64,000 nt of DNA from Rhodanobacteraceae bacterium (GTDB lineage Bacteria; Pseudomonadota; Gammaproteobacteria; Xanthomonadales; SZUA-5): contig JADKFD010000029.1 of NCBI GenBank assembly GCA_016717705.1, positions 7,040-71,039 on the forward strand. Reading direction: 5' to 3'. A program made the translations under genes and the position numbers. Under the pieces are notes generated by a model. That model saw only the letters and a list, made by a program, of their open reading frames with translations. It ran no database searches and was not told the DNA's origin. Shown in pieces: positions 52,051-61,617 of the stretch. How positions within the stretch are numbered: position 1 is the stretch's first letter; every line of letters starts with the position of its first letter.

Positions 52051-53286
52051 CTACGAATGGGCTGGCGCGCTGCAGCTCAGGCTCAACGGCGCAATTTCTT
52101 CGAGCTCCGGCGGCTTCAGCCCGGTTGCCTGCGCGCGCGTCGCGGCAGCGCAGGCCTCGTCATGCGCACCTGCGGCCTCGGCGCTGCGCGCCAGCAGGAT
52201 CAGGCTGCCGATATCCTGACGCAGCTTCAGATTCTCGCGGGCCAGAGCCAGCGCCTCATCGTGCTCGCCGATGTCGAGCAGGAACTCCGCCGCGTGCTGG
52301 GCATAAGCTGCGCGATGCCGCGCCAGCAGCGCGTCGTAGCCGGCTCGCGCGTTCTGCCTGGCCGTCGCAGCGGCCGCGCTGTTGCCGGCGCGATCCTCAA
52401 GGTCGGCGAGTGCCGCCATGAATTCCGGGTTCTGCGTCTGGCGGATGACCGCCTGGTACAGCTGGCGCGCTTGATCGAGCTGGCCCAGCTGCGTGTCGCA
52501 CTCGGCCAGATGCTCGGTGGCGAGGTAGTACTCGGGCAGGCGCTGGTGAGCGGCGGCGAAGAATGTGCGTGCCTGCGCGTAGTGGCCGTGGCGCAACAGC
52601 GCGATGCCCTGCTGCGAGTACAGCCAGGCCAGCGGCAACGGGTCGACATCCTGGTAGAAGTCCTGCGCGGTGCGATACCAGCGCGATGCGCCGTCCAGAT
52701 CTCCCTGCATCAGGCGCAAGTCGGCGCGGTGTGCCAGTTCGTAGAAGTCGGCCACCGGTTCGTCGGAATGCTCGAAATCCTCGCGCAGGCGATCGTAGTG
52801 TCCCTGCGCCATCCACAGATCGCGACGCACCGACTTGAGATTCTGCTCGGCGGCACCGGCCGTCTGTGCTTGCATGAGCGCCTGCTCGGCAACGCTGAAT
52901 CGATGGAAAGCCGATAGCGCCGCTGCATTCACCAGGTGCAGCTCCGGAATCTCGGGGGCGGCCGCCGCCGCAGCCGCAGCGAGTTCCAGCGCGCGCTCGC
53001 CGTCAGTCAGGCGACCGAGGATGCGAAAGCGCAGCAACAGCGCACCGGCCAGGTTGCCGCGCACGCTGGCGTCGCCGGCGCGCTGCAGTTGCGCGTCGAG
53101 CACTTCGATGCGCGCATTCAGATTGCCCAGGTAAATGCCGGCGGAGGTGGTAGCGCGTTGTTCCGGGGTCAGCGGATAGCGGAGTGCGAACAAATTGGTC
53201 GCCACTGGCTGCGCCGGGGTCTCTGGTGCGGGCGCGCCAGCACAGCCACCCAGCAGGACGGCGAGCAACAAGATCAGATTGCGCAT
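52051..53286 (-). CDS. TPR-repeat lipoprotein
   Basis: A 411-residue outer-envelope lipoprotein: MRNLILLLAVLLGGCAG has a lipobox with Cys at 16. Several tetratricopeptide-type helical pairs follow (AHRADLRLMQGDLDGASRWYRTAQDFY; QQGIALLRHGHYAQARTFFAAAHQRLPEYYLATEHLAECDTQLGQLDQARQLYQAVI), a fold used for protein binding. The ATG at 53286 is preferred because it begins the lipoprotein signal; codons from 53310 are the alternative. A 14-bp hairpin lies just upstream. The binding partner is unknown. Confidence 0.84.
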   Translation of the reverse strand: MRNLILLLAVLLGGCAGAPAPETPAQPVATNLFALRYPLTPEQRATTSAGIYLGNLNARIEVLDAQLQRAGDASVRGNLAGALLLRFRILGRLTDGERALELAAAAAAAAPEIPELHLVNAAALSAFHRFSVAEQALMQAQTAGAAEQNLKSVRRDLWMAQGHYDRLREDFEHSDEPVADFYELAHRADLRLMQGDLDGASRWYRTAQDFYQDVDPLPLAWLYSQQGIALLRHGHYAQARTFFAAAHQRLPEYYLATEHLAECDTQLGQLDQARQLYQAVIRQTQNPEFMAALADLEDRAGNSAAAATARQNARAGYDALLARHRAAYAQHAAEFLLDIGEHDEALALARENLKLRQDIGSLILLARSAEAAGAHDEACAAATRAQATGLKPPELEEIAPLSLSCSAPAHS

Positions 53287-53314
53287 CGGCACAGGTTCCA
53301 GGGTCTGCAAGCGT

Positions 53315-53349
53315 GGCTGGGAGCCGGCATCAACCGCCGGCTCCCAGCC
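53315..53349 (-). terminator. strong hairpin between DUF4331 gene and TPR lipoprotein gene
   Basis: A perfect 14-bp stem, GGCTGGGAGCCGGC with its complement, and a 7-base loop lie 13 bases downstream of the DUF4331 stop. It lacks a T tract but is stable enough to end or protect the transcript. Confidence 0.65.
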
Positions 53350-53361
53350 TTGAACGACAGC

Positions 53362-54799
53362 TCAGAGCGGGCGTCCGAGGAACGGGAAGTCGTTCAGAAA
53401 GACGCTGTCGTTGGCGACGTTGTCGCTGACGCCGGGGCCGACAATGGCGCCGAGCGAATCATCGATGACGTCGCGCGCCAGCGTGCGTCCGCCGCAGTCT
53501 GGACAGTCCCAGTTCGACCGCCAGATAAGCGTCGCAATTGGGCTTGGACACATCGATGATCAGGCGATCATCCACCAGCACGCTGGCCAGCGTGGCCGGC
53601 GGCAGCAAGGCGTTGCCGACGACGCCGTCCAGCGTGTCGAGCGCGGCCAGATTGGCCTGCATTTCGGCCTGGAACAAGGGCGCCCACGTGGCCGGATCCG
53701 ACGCGCGGTTGTAGGCATCCTTGAGCGCCGTGCCGGTGTTGGGCAAGACATTGATGGTCACGGTGTTGATGCCGGGACGACCGTTACGATCGACTTGCCC
53801 GGGGCTGTAAAAGGTGCACGGGACATCCTTGATCTGGGTCAGCCGGGTCAGCCGCACATCGCCTTCCATGGACCCGAACTCGGCCGCATTGGCGCCTGTA
53901 TAGGTCAGCAGGCCGGAATTGCAGCCGCTGAAGGTGAAGCGCAGGGTGCCGAAGGGCCGGGTCCGGACGTCCGCCGGGTTGAAGTTCGGCGGGAACAGAC
54001 CGCCATCGGTGTAGACGGCGGCAGGAATGGTCGCGGTATTGCCGCTGACGGTGCCTTCACCGACGATCCAGCGCTGCTGGCCAAAGCCGTTGTACACATA
54101 CCAGGCGGCGGCGATGCGATCGGGACCACCCGGCGTCGCCGGTGCCAGCACTTCGATATGCGCCCCATGGCCGGGCTTGGCGGCGTCGTACCAGAACCCG
54201 GTGAAGCCGGCGCTGATGCCGGTTTCGCCGACGCGGTTGCTCGCGCTCCAGACCTTCAAGATCGTATTGGTACCTGCGTTGAAAAGACGCGTGCGGTCGA
54301 TGGCGATCACCAGCGCCAGAGTGTTGCCGGTAAAGGAATTGACCCCCGGTGCGGTGAACGACGGAGTCAGGGTGGCGCGCGTGCGGTTGAACGCCGGCAG
54401 GTCGAAGAAGAAGGGGTCGTCGCGCAAGCCGGCCCAGACGCGCATGCCGGTGCCCTGAATCGTGCGTTCGATGCCGCCGCTGGCCGCCAGTCCGTTCGGT
54501 CCGGTGCAGCTCACCCGGTTGCTTTGCTCGGTGAAGCGACAGTCGATGCGCAGATTGACAGCACCGCTATCGACATGCAGCTGATATTCGACGGCGTCGG
54601 AAAAACGCGAATTGAAATTGGCCGAGGGCACCACCGTCTGCACCGTGACCACTTCGTTCGGGTCATTCGGATTCATGAACAGATAAACGTCGTTGAGATC
54701 GGCAGAAGGATCCGCAGTGGTCAACGGCGAGTCGCGGTGATCAGCGGCGTTGGCCGCACTGGCGATCAACAGACAGATGGCACTCAAACGCACAGACAT
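53362..54799 (-). pseudogene. secreted DUF4331 protein with inserted module, one frameshift near the end
   Basis: ATG 54799 (or 54808) gives a signal peptide (VRLSAICLLIASAANA) followed by ADHRDSPLTTADPSADLNDVYLFM, the DUF4331 N-terminal signature. Conserved blocks VIAIDRTRLFNAG and KVWSASNRVG follow. Residues about 200-325 are an inserted module, starting GFWYDAAKPGHGAHIEVLAPAT, of the kind found twice at the end of the 27.4-kb propeller protein. DUF4331 then resumes at VDRNGRPGINTVTINVL. Near 53507 a single extra base shifts the frame; the true end CPDCGGRTLARDVIDDSL...FLNDFPFLGRPL lies in the next frame. Function of DUF4331 is unknown. Confidence 0.82.
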
Positions 54800-55017
54800 G
54801 GGACTCACTCCTCCAATTTGGCGCCACCTGGCAGGCGGCGGATACCAACCGTTTCGATCCTTACGTCGTCGACGTCACAAATGGATGCAGGCGCACGCGA
54901 TCGTGCGCAGATGGTAACGCTGGCTGGCGCGGCTTTCAAATCGAGTTGAGGGCCACGGTCAGCGCACTAGCTCGCGCCGGCCCGGGTCGTTGCTCACCCG
55001 AACTTGTCGCAATCCGC
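54800..55017. other. intergenic stretch
   Basis: No gene recognised. It separates the propeller-GGDEF sensor (ends 55018) from the DUF4331 gene, both minus strand; it must hold the latter's promoter. Confidence 0.4.
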
Positions 55018-58002
55018 TCAACCCGCCTGCCAGCCATCCCGGCCGGCGGCCTTGACCCGATACAGCGCGGCGTCGGCACGCCGGATCAGGGATTCCAGTG
55101 ATTCTCCTGCGGTTCCTGCGGCGCAGCCGATGCTCGCGGTCACCCGAATGCAGTTCTCGGCATCGATCGCGAACGCAGTGTCGCGAATCTGCGCCAGCAA
55201 CGCGGCTGCACAGCGCTCGGCGGTCTGCGCCTGCGGGCCGGACAGCAGGCAGGTGAACTCTTCGCCGCCATAGCGCGTACACAGCACCTTGCCTGGCAGG
55301 TCCGCCATGTGGCGGGCCGAAAACTCGGTCAGCAGCGTGGCAAACTGCCGCAACACGGCATCGCCCGCGTCGTGACCGTAGCGGTCGTTGATCTGCTTGA
55401 AATGATCGACATCCAGCATCACCACCGACATCAACTCGCCACTGTCCTGCAGCGACCGCGCGTTTTCGAACAGCTGGCGGCGATTGGCCAGACCGGTCAG
55501 CGGGTCCATCGACGCCAGTTTCTGCAAGCGCGCATTGGCGATTTCCATCGCCGCACTGGCCCTGGAGAGTTCTTGCGTGCGTTGCACCACCAGACTTTCG
55601 AGCAGGCGTTGTTGCGCCCGCAGAGCCCGGTTGCGCCAGGCCACCCACAGGTACACCAGCAGCATCAAACTGGCGATGATGGCCAGACGTCCCCACCAGG
55701 TCTGGTGCCAGGCCGGCGCCACGCTCACCGTCAACACGGTGGCTGTCGCCTGGGCCTTGAACGAGCCATCCAGCATCGCGCGCAGTTCGAGTTCATGGGT
55801 GCCGGCGGGAAGATTGCTGAACAGCGCTGTACGCGCATCGCCGAGTTCGGTGAAGGCACTTTCGCTGTCGGCCCAGCGGTAGGCGTAACGCATCCGTTCC
55901 GGCCAGCGGTAGTGCTGGGCGCTGAGCTCCAGCTGCAGCGGCGCGTGGTCGTGCGCCAGGCGCAACTCGCCCACATTCGGCTGCCACGGCCCCTGCCCGA
56001 TGCGCCGGCGCGTGACGCGCGGCGACAGCTCGGCTTTGCGCGGCGCCAGTTCCGCGGGATCGAAACTGATCAACCCGCCGACACTGCCGAAGTACAGGCG
56101 CTGGCCATCGTTGGCGCTGGCATTGACGCCCATTTGATCGCTGACCAGACCGTCATGGCGGTCGTAGATGTCCACCTTCGCACTGGTCGGGTCGTAGCGC
56201 ACCAGTCCGCGCGGTGTTCCCATCCACAGCTTGCCGGCCGCATCGACCTCGATGCTGACCGGACTGCGCACCTGCGCGGCGAGCAGTGCCGGCTGGCTCA
56301 GGAATATCCTTTTCGACGCATCACCGCTGACCTCGACCAGTCCGCCCGAGGTGATCTGCCAGACCCGGCCGTCTGGCGTCGATCGCTGCTGCAGCACCAG
56401 GCTGCCGGGCAGATCCGATTCGCCCAGGCCGATGTCGTGGTGGGCGATGCGCTCTTCGTTTTCGCCCAACCGATACAGTCCGCTGGCGCTGCCGACCCAG
56501 AGCTCGTGGTCGAATTCGGTCAGCGACCACACCGCCGGTTCCGGCGCGCCGTTGTCGGCCAGCGACACGCGCTGCAGCGTCTCGCCCTCGACGCGAAACA
56601 GCCCGAAGGTGCTGCCCAGATAGCGCCGGCCATTCGCCGTCCGCAACGAGCAGCGGGCGCTCTCGATCGGCGGCTCGAAGCCCTTGAGTTGCCCATCGTG
56701 GTGCCGGTACAAGCCGGTTCCGGTGCCCAGCCACAAGTCGTGGTCGCGATCCTCCTCGATGCTCCAGAGGAAGCGCGACTCGCTCCGCGGCAGCGGCCAC
56801 GGCAGCGTCTGAAGCGACCAGGACTGGCCGCGCAATCGCGCCGCGGCGTCTGCCCACTGCACGCCGGCAAAGGTGCCGAGCCAGAGTCGCCCCTCGCTAC
56901 CGATGCGCAAGGCGCGCACGCTCGGCGCCGCCAATCCGTCGGCGCGTCCATCCACTTTGACCTGATGCTCGAACACTCGATCTTCGGCATCGAAGCGATA
57001 GATGCCACTGCCGACCTGCCCGGTCCAGATCGCATCGCCCTGCAGCAGCATCGCGTCGATGATGACGCCGATGCCGTCCAGTTTGTCCCAGTCCGGATGA
57101 TTCAGTCCACGCAGGCAGTCGCACGCGGGTTCGTGGAAGACCAGCCCGCGATTGGTGGCGATGTAGGTGCGCGCGGCGCTCGGGGCGATGTTGTAGATGC
57201 TGGTCGCGCGTAGCGCCCCGGCACCGGGTTGGCCGGGATGGAACCAGCGCTGCTCGCCGGTGGCCAGGTTCAGGCGCACCAGGCCATCGTTCCAGTAGCC
57301 GATCCACAGCGTGCCGCGCGGATGTTCGAGCACGGCGCGGGCGTAGCGGGCGCCGTCGTCGAGCGCCGCCAGGGGGAAACGCAAGGGCCGCAGCCGCTGC
57401 GTTTGCCGATCCCACTCGAATACGCCCTTGGTGGTCGCCAGCCAGGCGCGTTCATCGAGGACATTGATCTCGAGAATCCAACCCATGTCGGGCGCGGCGG
57501 CGGTGTCGAGCGTCACCGCCGTGGCCCCGGGCTGATCCGGAAACTGCAGCAGGCGCCCGGCATCGGTGCCGGCGAGCACCGACGGGGTGCCGGTCGCGTT
57601 CGGCGCCAGCGCCAGCGACAACAAGCCGCGCAACTGGCCACCGTCGGCAGCGTGCAACACCTGCAAGGAGCGCGTCTGCCAGTCATAGCGATGCAGGCTG
57701 GTGCGGGTGGCCACGTAGAGTGCCGCTGGCGTCGACAGCAGGGTGCTGACGTAACTGTCCAGCGGCGATCCGGGCGAACTCAGGTCCAGCGGCTCGAAGC
57801 GGTGGCCATCGAAGCGCACCAGACCGTCCTCGGTGCCGATCCAGACATAGCCCTCCGGATCGAGCGCAAAACCGCGTACCGACATGTTCGGCAGACCGCT
57901 GCCGGGGCCGAACACGCTGGCGGCGTGGGTTGCAGCCGGGATGAACAGCCACAGGATCAAAGCCAGTTGGCGCGCCCACGCGAACGACGCCGCAACCCGC
58001 AC
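55018..58002 (-). CDS. periplasmic propeller sensor diguanylate cyclase
   Basis: A 994-residue sensor starting at GTG 58002. A signal/anchor (RQLALILWLFIPAATHA) precedes two seven-bladed propeller-type repeats of the 'two-component regulator propeller' form (GYVWIGTEDGLVRFDGHRF; RGLLSLALAPNATG; DHDLWLGTGTGLYRHHDGQL; HELWVGSASGLYRLGENEE; GKLWMGTPRGLVRYDPTSA). A Y_Y_Y domain follows (RMRYAYRWADSESAFTELGDAR...LELRAML), then a membrane helix and a GGDEF domain (MDPLTGLANRRQLFENA ... LDVDHFKQINDRYGHDAGD ... RYGGEEFTCLL). The GGEEF site is intact, so c-di-GMP synthesis is expected. An inhibitory RxxD site is not evident at the normal spacing. It senses an unknown periplasmic ligand. A longer open frame to 58344 is not protein-like. 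Confidence 0.9.
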   Translation of the reverse strand: MRVAASFAWARQLALILWLFIPAATHAASVFGPGSGLPNMSVRGFALDPEGYVWIGTEDGLVRFDGHRFEPLDLSSPGSPLDSYVSTLLSTPAALYVATRTSLHRYDWQTRSLQVLHAADGGQLRGLLSLALAPNATGTPSVLAGTDAGRLLQFPDQPGATAVTLDTAAAPDMGWILEINVLDERAWLATTKGVFEWDRQTQRLRPLRFPLAALDDGARYARAVLEHPRGTLWIGYWNDGLVRLNLATGEQRWFHPGQPGAGALRATSIYNIAPSAARTYIATNRGLVFHEPACDCLRGLNHPDWDKLDGIGVIIDAMLLQGDAIWTGQVGSGIYRFDAEDRVFEHQVKVDGRADGLAAPSVRALRIGSEGRLWLGTFAGVQWADAAARLRGQSWSLQTLPWPLPRSESRFLWSIEEDRDHDLWLGTGTGLYRHHDGQLKGFEPPIESARCSLRTANGRRYLGSTFGLFRVEGETLQRVSLADNGAPEPAVWSLTEFDHELWVGSASGLYRLGENEERIAHHDIGLGESDLPGSLVLQQRSTPDGRVWQITSGGLVEVSGDASKRIFLSQPALLAAQVRSPVSIEVDAAGKLWMGTPRGLVRYDPTSAKVDIYDRHDGLVSDQMGVNASANDGQRLYFGSVGGLISFDPAELAPRKAELSPRVTRRRIGQGPWQPNVGELRLAHDHAPLQLELSAQHYRWPERMRYAYRWADSESAFTELGDARTALFSNLPAGTHELELRAMLDGSFKAQATATVLTVSVAPAWHQTWWGRLAIIASLMLLVYLWVAWRNRALRAQQRLLESLVVQRTQELSRASAAMEIANARLQKLASMDPLTGLANRRQLFENARSLQDSGELMSVVMLDVDHFKQINDRYGHDAGDAVLRQFATLLTEFSARHMADLPGKVLCTRYGGEEFTCLLSGPQAQTAERCAAALLAQIRDTAFAIDAENCIRVTASIGCAAGTAGESLESLIRRADAALYRVKAAGRDGWQAG

Positions 58003-58391
58003 CGATGTCCTGCCCGCCGCGTTGGCGCAGTAAGCCGGCAAGTCAGTTTTGTGTCCAATGGTTGCGCAAGCAGATCTGTCCGATCGCGGCGACTGGTGCT
58101 GAAGTGTAGCGACGGGACGGGCCGATGGGAGGGTGGTTTGGAATACCGCTGGCAGGCCGGGCACGCGCGTCCCTGGTGTCCGTTGGTGCCGCAGTGCGGT
58201 CAGGCGCGAGGCCCGGCGCCTTTCGCCGTGCCGACGAAAGCCGCGGCCGCCGGCGCGAACCGCCCCACCCCGATGGCCCTGCCTTGGGCGCGCCGGAGCC
58301 GCGCGACGTCGGCGACCCGGATCCTTCCATTGCGACGCCCGCACTCAGCGTCTACCCTGACGGCCCGCCCTTTCTGCCGCCGGAAACGCCC
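58003..58391. other. divergent promoter region
   Basis: About 390 bases between the divergent sensor and M20 peptidase genes. No gene recognised. Open frames here have biased composition typical of GC-rich noncoding DNA. The stretch near 58040 (cagttttgtgtccaatggtt) is AT-richer and could be promoter. Confidence 0.45.
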
Positions 58392-59693
58392 ATGCGCCTT
58401 GCACCTATCGCCGCGCTCGTCTGCCTGCTGTCGCCTGCCGTCGTGCCGGCTGCGGATCTGGACGAGTTGGTGGCCCAGAGCGCCCCGCGCGCGACCCAAC
58501 TGCGCCATCAGATCCACCTGAACCCGGAACTGGGCAACCGCGAGTTCGAGACCGCCAAGCTGATCGCCGCGCACCTGAAATCGCTCGGCTTCGAGGTGCG
58601 CACCGGCGTCGCCAAGACCGGCGTGATCGGCGTGCTGCGGGGCGGCAAACCCGGGCCGACGATCGCCGTGCGCGCCGACATGGATGCGCTGCCGGTGGTC
58701 GAGCAGACCGATCTGCCCTTCGCGAGCACGAAACGCACCACCTTCGACGGCCAGGACGTCGGCGTGGCGCACGCCTGCGGACATGACGTGCACACCGCGG
58801 TGCAGCTGGGTGTGGCCAGTGTGCTGGCCGGCATGCGCGACGACTTGTCCGGAACCGTGCTGCTGATCTTCCAGCCCGCCGAGGAGGGCGCGCCCACCGG
58901 CGAGGAGGGCGGCGCCGAGCTGATGCTGAAGGAGGGCTTGTTCGACGAGTTCAAGCCGGTGGCCATCCTCGGCCTGCACATGTTTCCGGAATTTGAGGTG
59001 GGCACCGTCGCCTTCGGGGCGGGACCGATGCAGGCCGCGAGCGACAGCTGGCGCGCGCTGATCAAGGGCAAGCAGGCGCATGGCGCGTGGCCGCAGCTGG
59101 GTGTCGATCCGGTGGTGATGGCGGCTGAGGCGGTGTTGTCGCTGCAGACGATCCGCTCGCGCAACATCGATCCGACCGCCGCTGCGGTGGTCACCGTTGG
59201 CATCATCCGCGGCGGCGAGCGCATCAACATCATCCCCGCCGAGGTCGAATTGCGCGGCACCGTGCGCACCTACGATCCGGCGGTGCAGGATCTGATCGAG
59301 CGGCGCATGCGCGAAATTCTCGGCGGCGTCACCCAGGCCGGTGGTGGCAGCTTCGAGCTTGCGTACACGCGCGAAAACCCGCCGCTGGTCAATGACGCCG
59401 CACTCAGCGCCTGGGCCGGCGAGCGACTCAAGGCCAATATGGGCGCCGAGCAGGTGCAGTCCATGCGCGCCGTGATGGGCGCCGAGGACTTCGCCTTCTT
59501 CTCGCAGCGCGTGCCCGGCTTCTACTTCCGCCTCGGCGCGACCAAAGCCGGCACCACCAACGGCGGCCTGCATACCCCGACCTTCCGCGCCGACGACGGC
59601 GCGATTCCTGTCGGCATGCGCGCGATGGCGGGGCTGGTGGTCGACTTCCTGGCGGCGCCGCCGCAACTGGACGCGCCGCGTCAGGAACCGTAA
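58392..59693 (+). CDS. exported M20-family amidohydrolase/peptidase
   Basis: A 433-residue protein with signal peptide MRLAPIAALVCLLSPAVVPA and an M20D-type fold: LRHQIHLNPELGNREFETAKLI, VRADMDALPVVEQ (metal Asp), HACGHDVHTA (metal His), FQPAEEGAPTGEEGG (catalytic Glu), GLHMFPEFEVG and GAEDFAFFSQRVPGFYFRLG. These di-metal enzymes remove acyl groups from amino acids or cleave peptides; here the signal puts it in the periplasm. The ATG at 58392 is followed immediately by the signal. All metal ligands look intact. Confidence 0.92.
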   Translation: MRLAPIAALVCLLSPAVVPAADLDELVAQSAPRATQLRHQIHLNPELGNREFETAKLIAAHLKSLGFEVRTGVAKTGVIGVLRGGKPGPTIAVRADMDALPVVEQTDLPFASTKRTTFDGQDVGVAHACGHDVHTAVQLGVASVLAGMRDDLSGTVLLIFQPAEEGAPTGEEGGAELMLKEGLFDEFKPVAILGLHMFPEFEVGTVAFGAGPMQAASDSWRALIKGKQAHGAWPQLGVDPVVMAAEAVLSLQTIRSRNIDPTAAAVVTVGIIRGGERINIIPAEVELRGTVRTYDPAVQDLIERRMREILGGVTQAGGGSFELAYTRENPPLVNDAALSAWAGERLKANMGAEQVQSMRAVMGAEDFAFFSQRVPGFYFRLGATKAGTTNGGLHTPTFRADDGAIPVGMRAMAGLVVDFLAAPPQLDAPRQEP

Positions 59694-59778
59694 GTCGGGT
59701 CGCCGGACGGGTGCGCCGGTTCGCGCATCGAACGGTACGCCTGTGCGAGCGACCGTGTGTCGCGAGCTTTCGCTTTCC

Positions 59779-59868
59779 GTGGGAGCGGGTTTATCCCGCG
59801 AGCTTTTCGCTTTCCGTGGGAGCGGGTTTATCCCGCGAAAGCACTCGCGGAGTAAATCCGCTCCCACA
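59779..59868. repeat. three 'gtgggagcgg' repeat units between convergent genes
   Basis: Two direct units (gtgggagcgggtttatcccg) at 59779 and 59816, then an inverted one (gcggagtaaatccgctccca) to 59868. They lie in the gap between the convergent M20 and dienelactone hydrolase genes and could serve as a bidirectional terminator. Confidence 0.8.
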
Positions 59869-59886
59869 TCAGAGCGCCGGCGACCC

Positions 59887-60783
59887 TCAGTGCAGCCGAC
59901 GCTCGAACAGCGCCAGCGTCTCCTTCCACACCTCGGCGGCGGCACCGGCGTTGAAGCGCGGCGTGGTGTCGTTGTTGAAGCCGTGCTGCGTGCCCTTGGG
60001 CTGCAGCATGCGATAGCTCACGCCGGCGTCCTTGAGCGCCTGCTCGTAGGCCGGCCATCCCGCGTTGATGCGCTCGTCGTTCTCGGCCAGCACGATCAGC
60101 ATCTCGGCCTTGATCGCCGCCACCGTGTCTGGCGGCGGGGCGCTGCCGTAGTAGGGCGCTGCGGCGGCGAGATTCGGCAATTGCGTCGCCAGCCAGTTGA
60201 CCATGCCGCCGCCCCAGCAGAAGCCGATGGCGCCGAGCTTGCCGTTGCCGCCCTCCTGTTTGAGCAGCCAGCCGGCGGCAGCAAGAAAGTCCGCGCGCGT
60301 CTTGACCTGGTCGAGCTGCGCGAACTTCGCGCGCGCGGCGTCCTCGTCGCCCGGATAACCGCCGAGTGGGAACAGCGCATCGGGCGCCAGCGCGATGAAG
60401 CCGGCCAGCGCGAGGCGCCGGGCGATGTCCTCGATATGCGGATTGAGGCCGCGGTTCTCGTGGGCGACCAGCACCAACGGCGCCGGTTCGGTGGCCTTGG
60501 CCGGCCGCACCAGATAGCCGCGGCCGCGGCCGTATCCGGCCGGCGAGTCGAACTCGACAAACTCGGCTTGGATGCGCGCATCGTCCGGCGCCACCTTCTG
60601 CGCCTGGGCGAAGCGCGGGCTGAGCAGGGCCAGCATCGCGCCCGCGGTCATCGCGCCGGCGGCGAACTTGCCGGCGCCGCGCAGGAAGCCGCGGCGGTCG
60701 ATGACGCCGTGCACGTAGTCGTCGAACAGTTTCCAGACGCCAGGATCGAAGTCGATGGTGGGGTCGCGCGGAAGCTCACTCAT
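59887..60783 (-). CDS. Tat-exported dienelactone hydrolase-family enzyme
   Basis: A 298-residue alpha/beta hydrolase. The N-terminus has a twin-arginine signal (DRRGFLRGAGKFAAGAMTAGAMLALL). The catalytic Cys is in IGFCWGGGMV, the Asp in LAENDERI and the His in GTQHGFNN, the DLH triad. VLVAHENRGLNPHIEDIARRLALAGF precedes. Such enzymes hydrolyse dienelactones or other cyclic esters; the substrate here is unknown. The ATG at 60783 (MSELPRD) is chosen over a longer frame from 60900. Confidence 0.93.
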   Translation of the reverse strand: MSELPRDPTIDFDPGVWKLFDDYVHGVIDRRGFLRGAGKFAAGAMTAGAMLALLSPRFAQAQKVAPDDARIQAEFVEFDSPAGYGRGRGYLVRPAKATEPAPLVLVAHENRGLNPHIEDIARRLALAGFIALAPDALFPLGGYPGDEDAARAKFAQLDQVKTRADFLAAAGWLLKQEGGNGKLGAIGFCWGGGMVNWLATQLPNLAAAAPYYGSAPPPDTVAAIKAEMLIVLAENDERINAGWPAYEQALKDAGVSYRMLQPKGTQHGFNNDTTPRFNAGAAAEVWKETLALFERRLH

Positions 60784-60942
60784 GGGGTTTTCCTGGTGTC
60801 TGACGGCAATCGCGATGATCGCGTGATCGGCGTCAATGCGCCGCATCGCATCGAAGGCAGAGCGCGCCGCGACCTGCATCGGCCCTGCGGGGTGCGCCAC
60901 GGACCGCTATGCTGGAAGCTTCCGTGACATCAGAACGAGACC

Positions 60943-61608
60943 ATGTCCAAGCGCCTGTTTGCCGCAACTTGTCTCGCTGTCGCCGTCAGTGGCCTGCTCG
61001 CCAGCGCCTCCGCGCTGGCCACGGCGCCGTTGCCGATCTCGCTGGTCGGCGCCTTGCTGCCGACTCAGGACGATGAGTTGGAAGCCGACAGCGAAGCTGA
61101 GCCGGGCGAGGATCCTTCCGATGTGGAAGCGGCTGGCGACGGCGAGCAGGACGAGTCGGCGACGGAGGACTCCGGCAGCGACGCGGCGGAAGTGGAGGAG
61201 CCCGCCGAGGAGATGACGGACGAGGAGGCAGCAGCGCCGGAAGAGGCGGTCGCCGCGGAGGAGCCGGAGGCTGAAGCGGTCGCCGACGAACCGGTTGCGG
61301 ATGCGCCAGCCGTACCCGAGCCAGCGCCACCCGTCGCGGCGCCACCGGTGCCGATCACGGCGAACGATCCACCGGCTGCCCCGGGCGAAGCGGAGGACAC
61401 GACGCTCTACATCGTCGTGATCAACCATGAAGAGCAGTATTCGATCTGGCCCGCGAACAGGGAAACCCCGGCGGGATGGAATGTTGTCGGAGAACCCTGT
61501 CTCAAATCGGCTTGCCTGGAGCGCATCAAGGAAGTCTGGACCGACATGCGCCCCCTGAGCCTGCGCAAGAAGATGGAAGAAGCGGCGCAGGGCAACGGCG
61601 GGCAGTAA
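60943..61608 (+). CDS. secreted acidic protein with C-terminal MbtH-like domain
   Basis: A 221-residue protein with a signal peptide (MSKRLFAATCLAVAVSGLLASASALA), an Asp/Glu/Ala-rich linker to about residue 150 and a complete MbtH-like domain at 154-212. The residues YIVVINHEEQYSIWP, ETPAGWNVVG and CLERIKEVWTDMRPLSLR match the MbtH signature almost fully (the QYSIWP, PxGW and WTDMRPxSLR positions). MbtH proteins are normally 60-80-residue cytoplasmic activators of non-ribosomal peptide synthetase adenylation domains. A signal peptide and long acidic linker are therefore odd; extracellular reuse of the fold is one explanation. Two extra Cys (186 and 191) could form a disulphide. No synthetase gene lies in the window. 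Confidence 0.9.
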   Translation: MSKRLFAATCLAVAVSGLLASASALATAPLPISLVGALLPTQDDELEADSEAEPGEDPSDVEAAGDGEQDESATEDSGSDAAEVEEPAEEMTDEEAAAPEEAVAAEEPEAEAVADEPVADAPAVPEPAPPVAAPPVPITANDPPAAPGEAEDTTLYIVVINHEEQYSIWPANRETPAGWNVVGEPCLKSACLERIKEVWTDMRPLSLRKKMEEAAQGNGGQ

Positions 61609-61617
61609 CGGGCGGCG

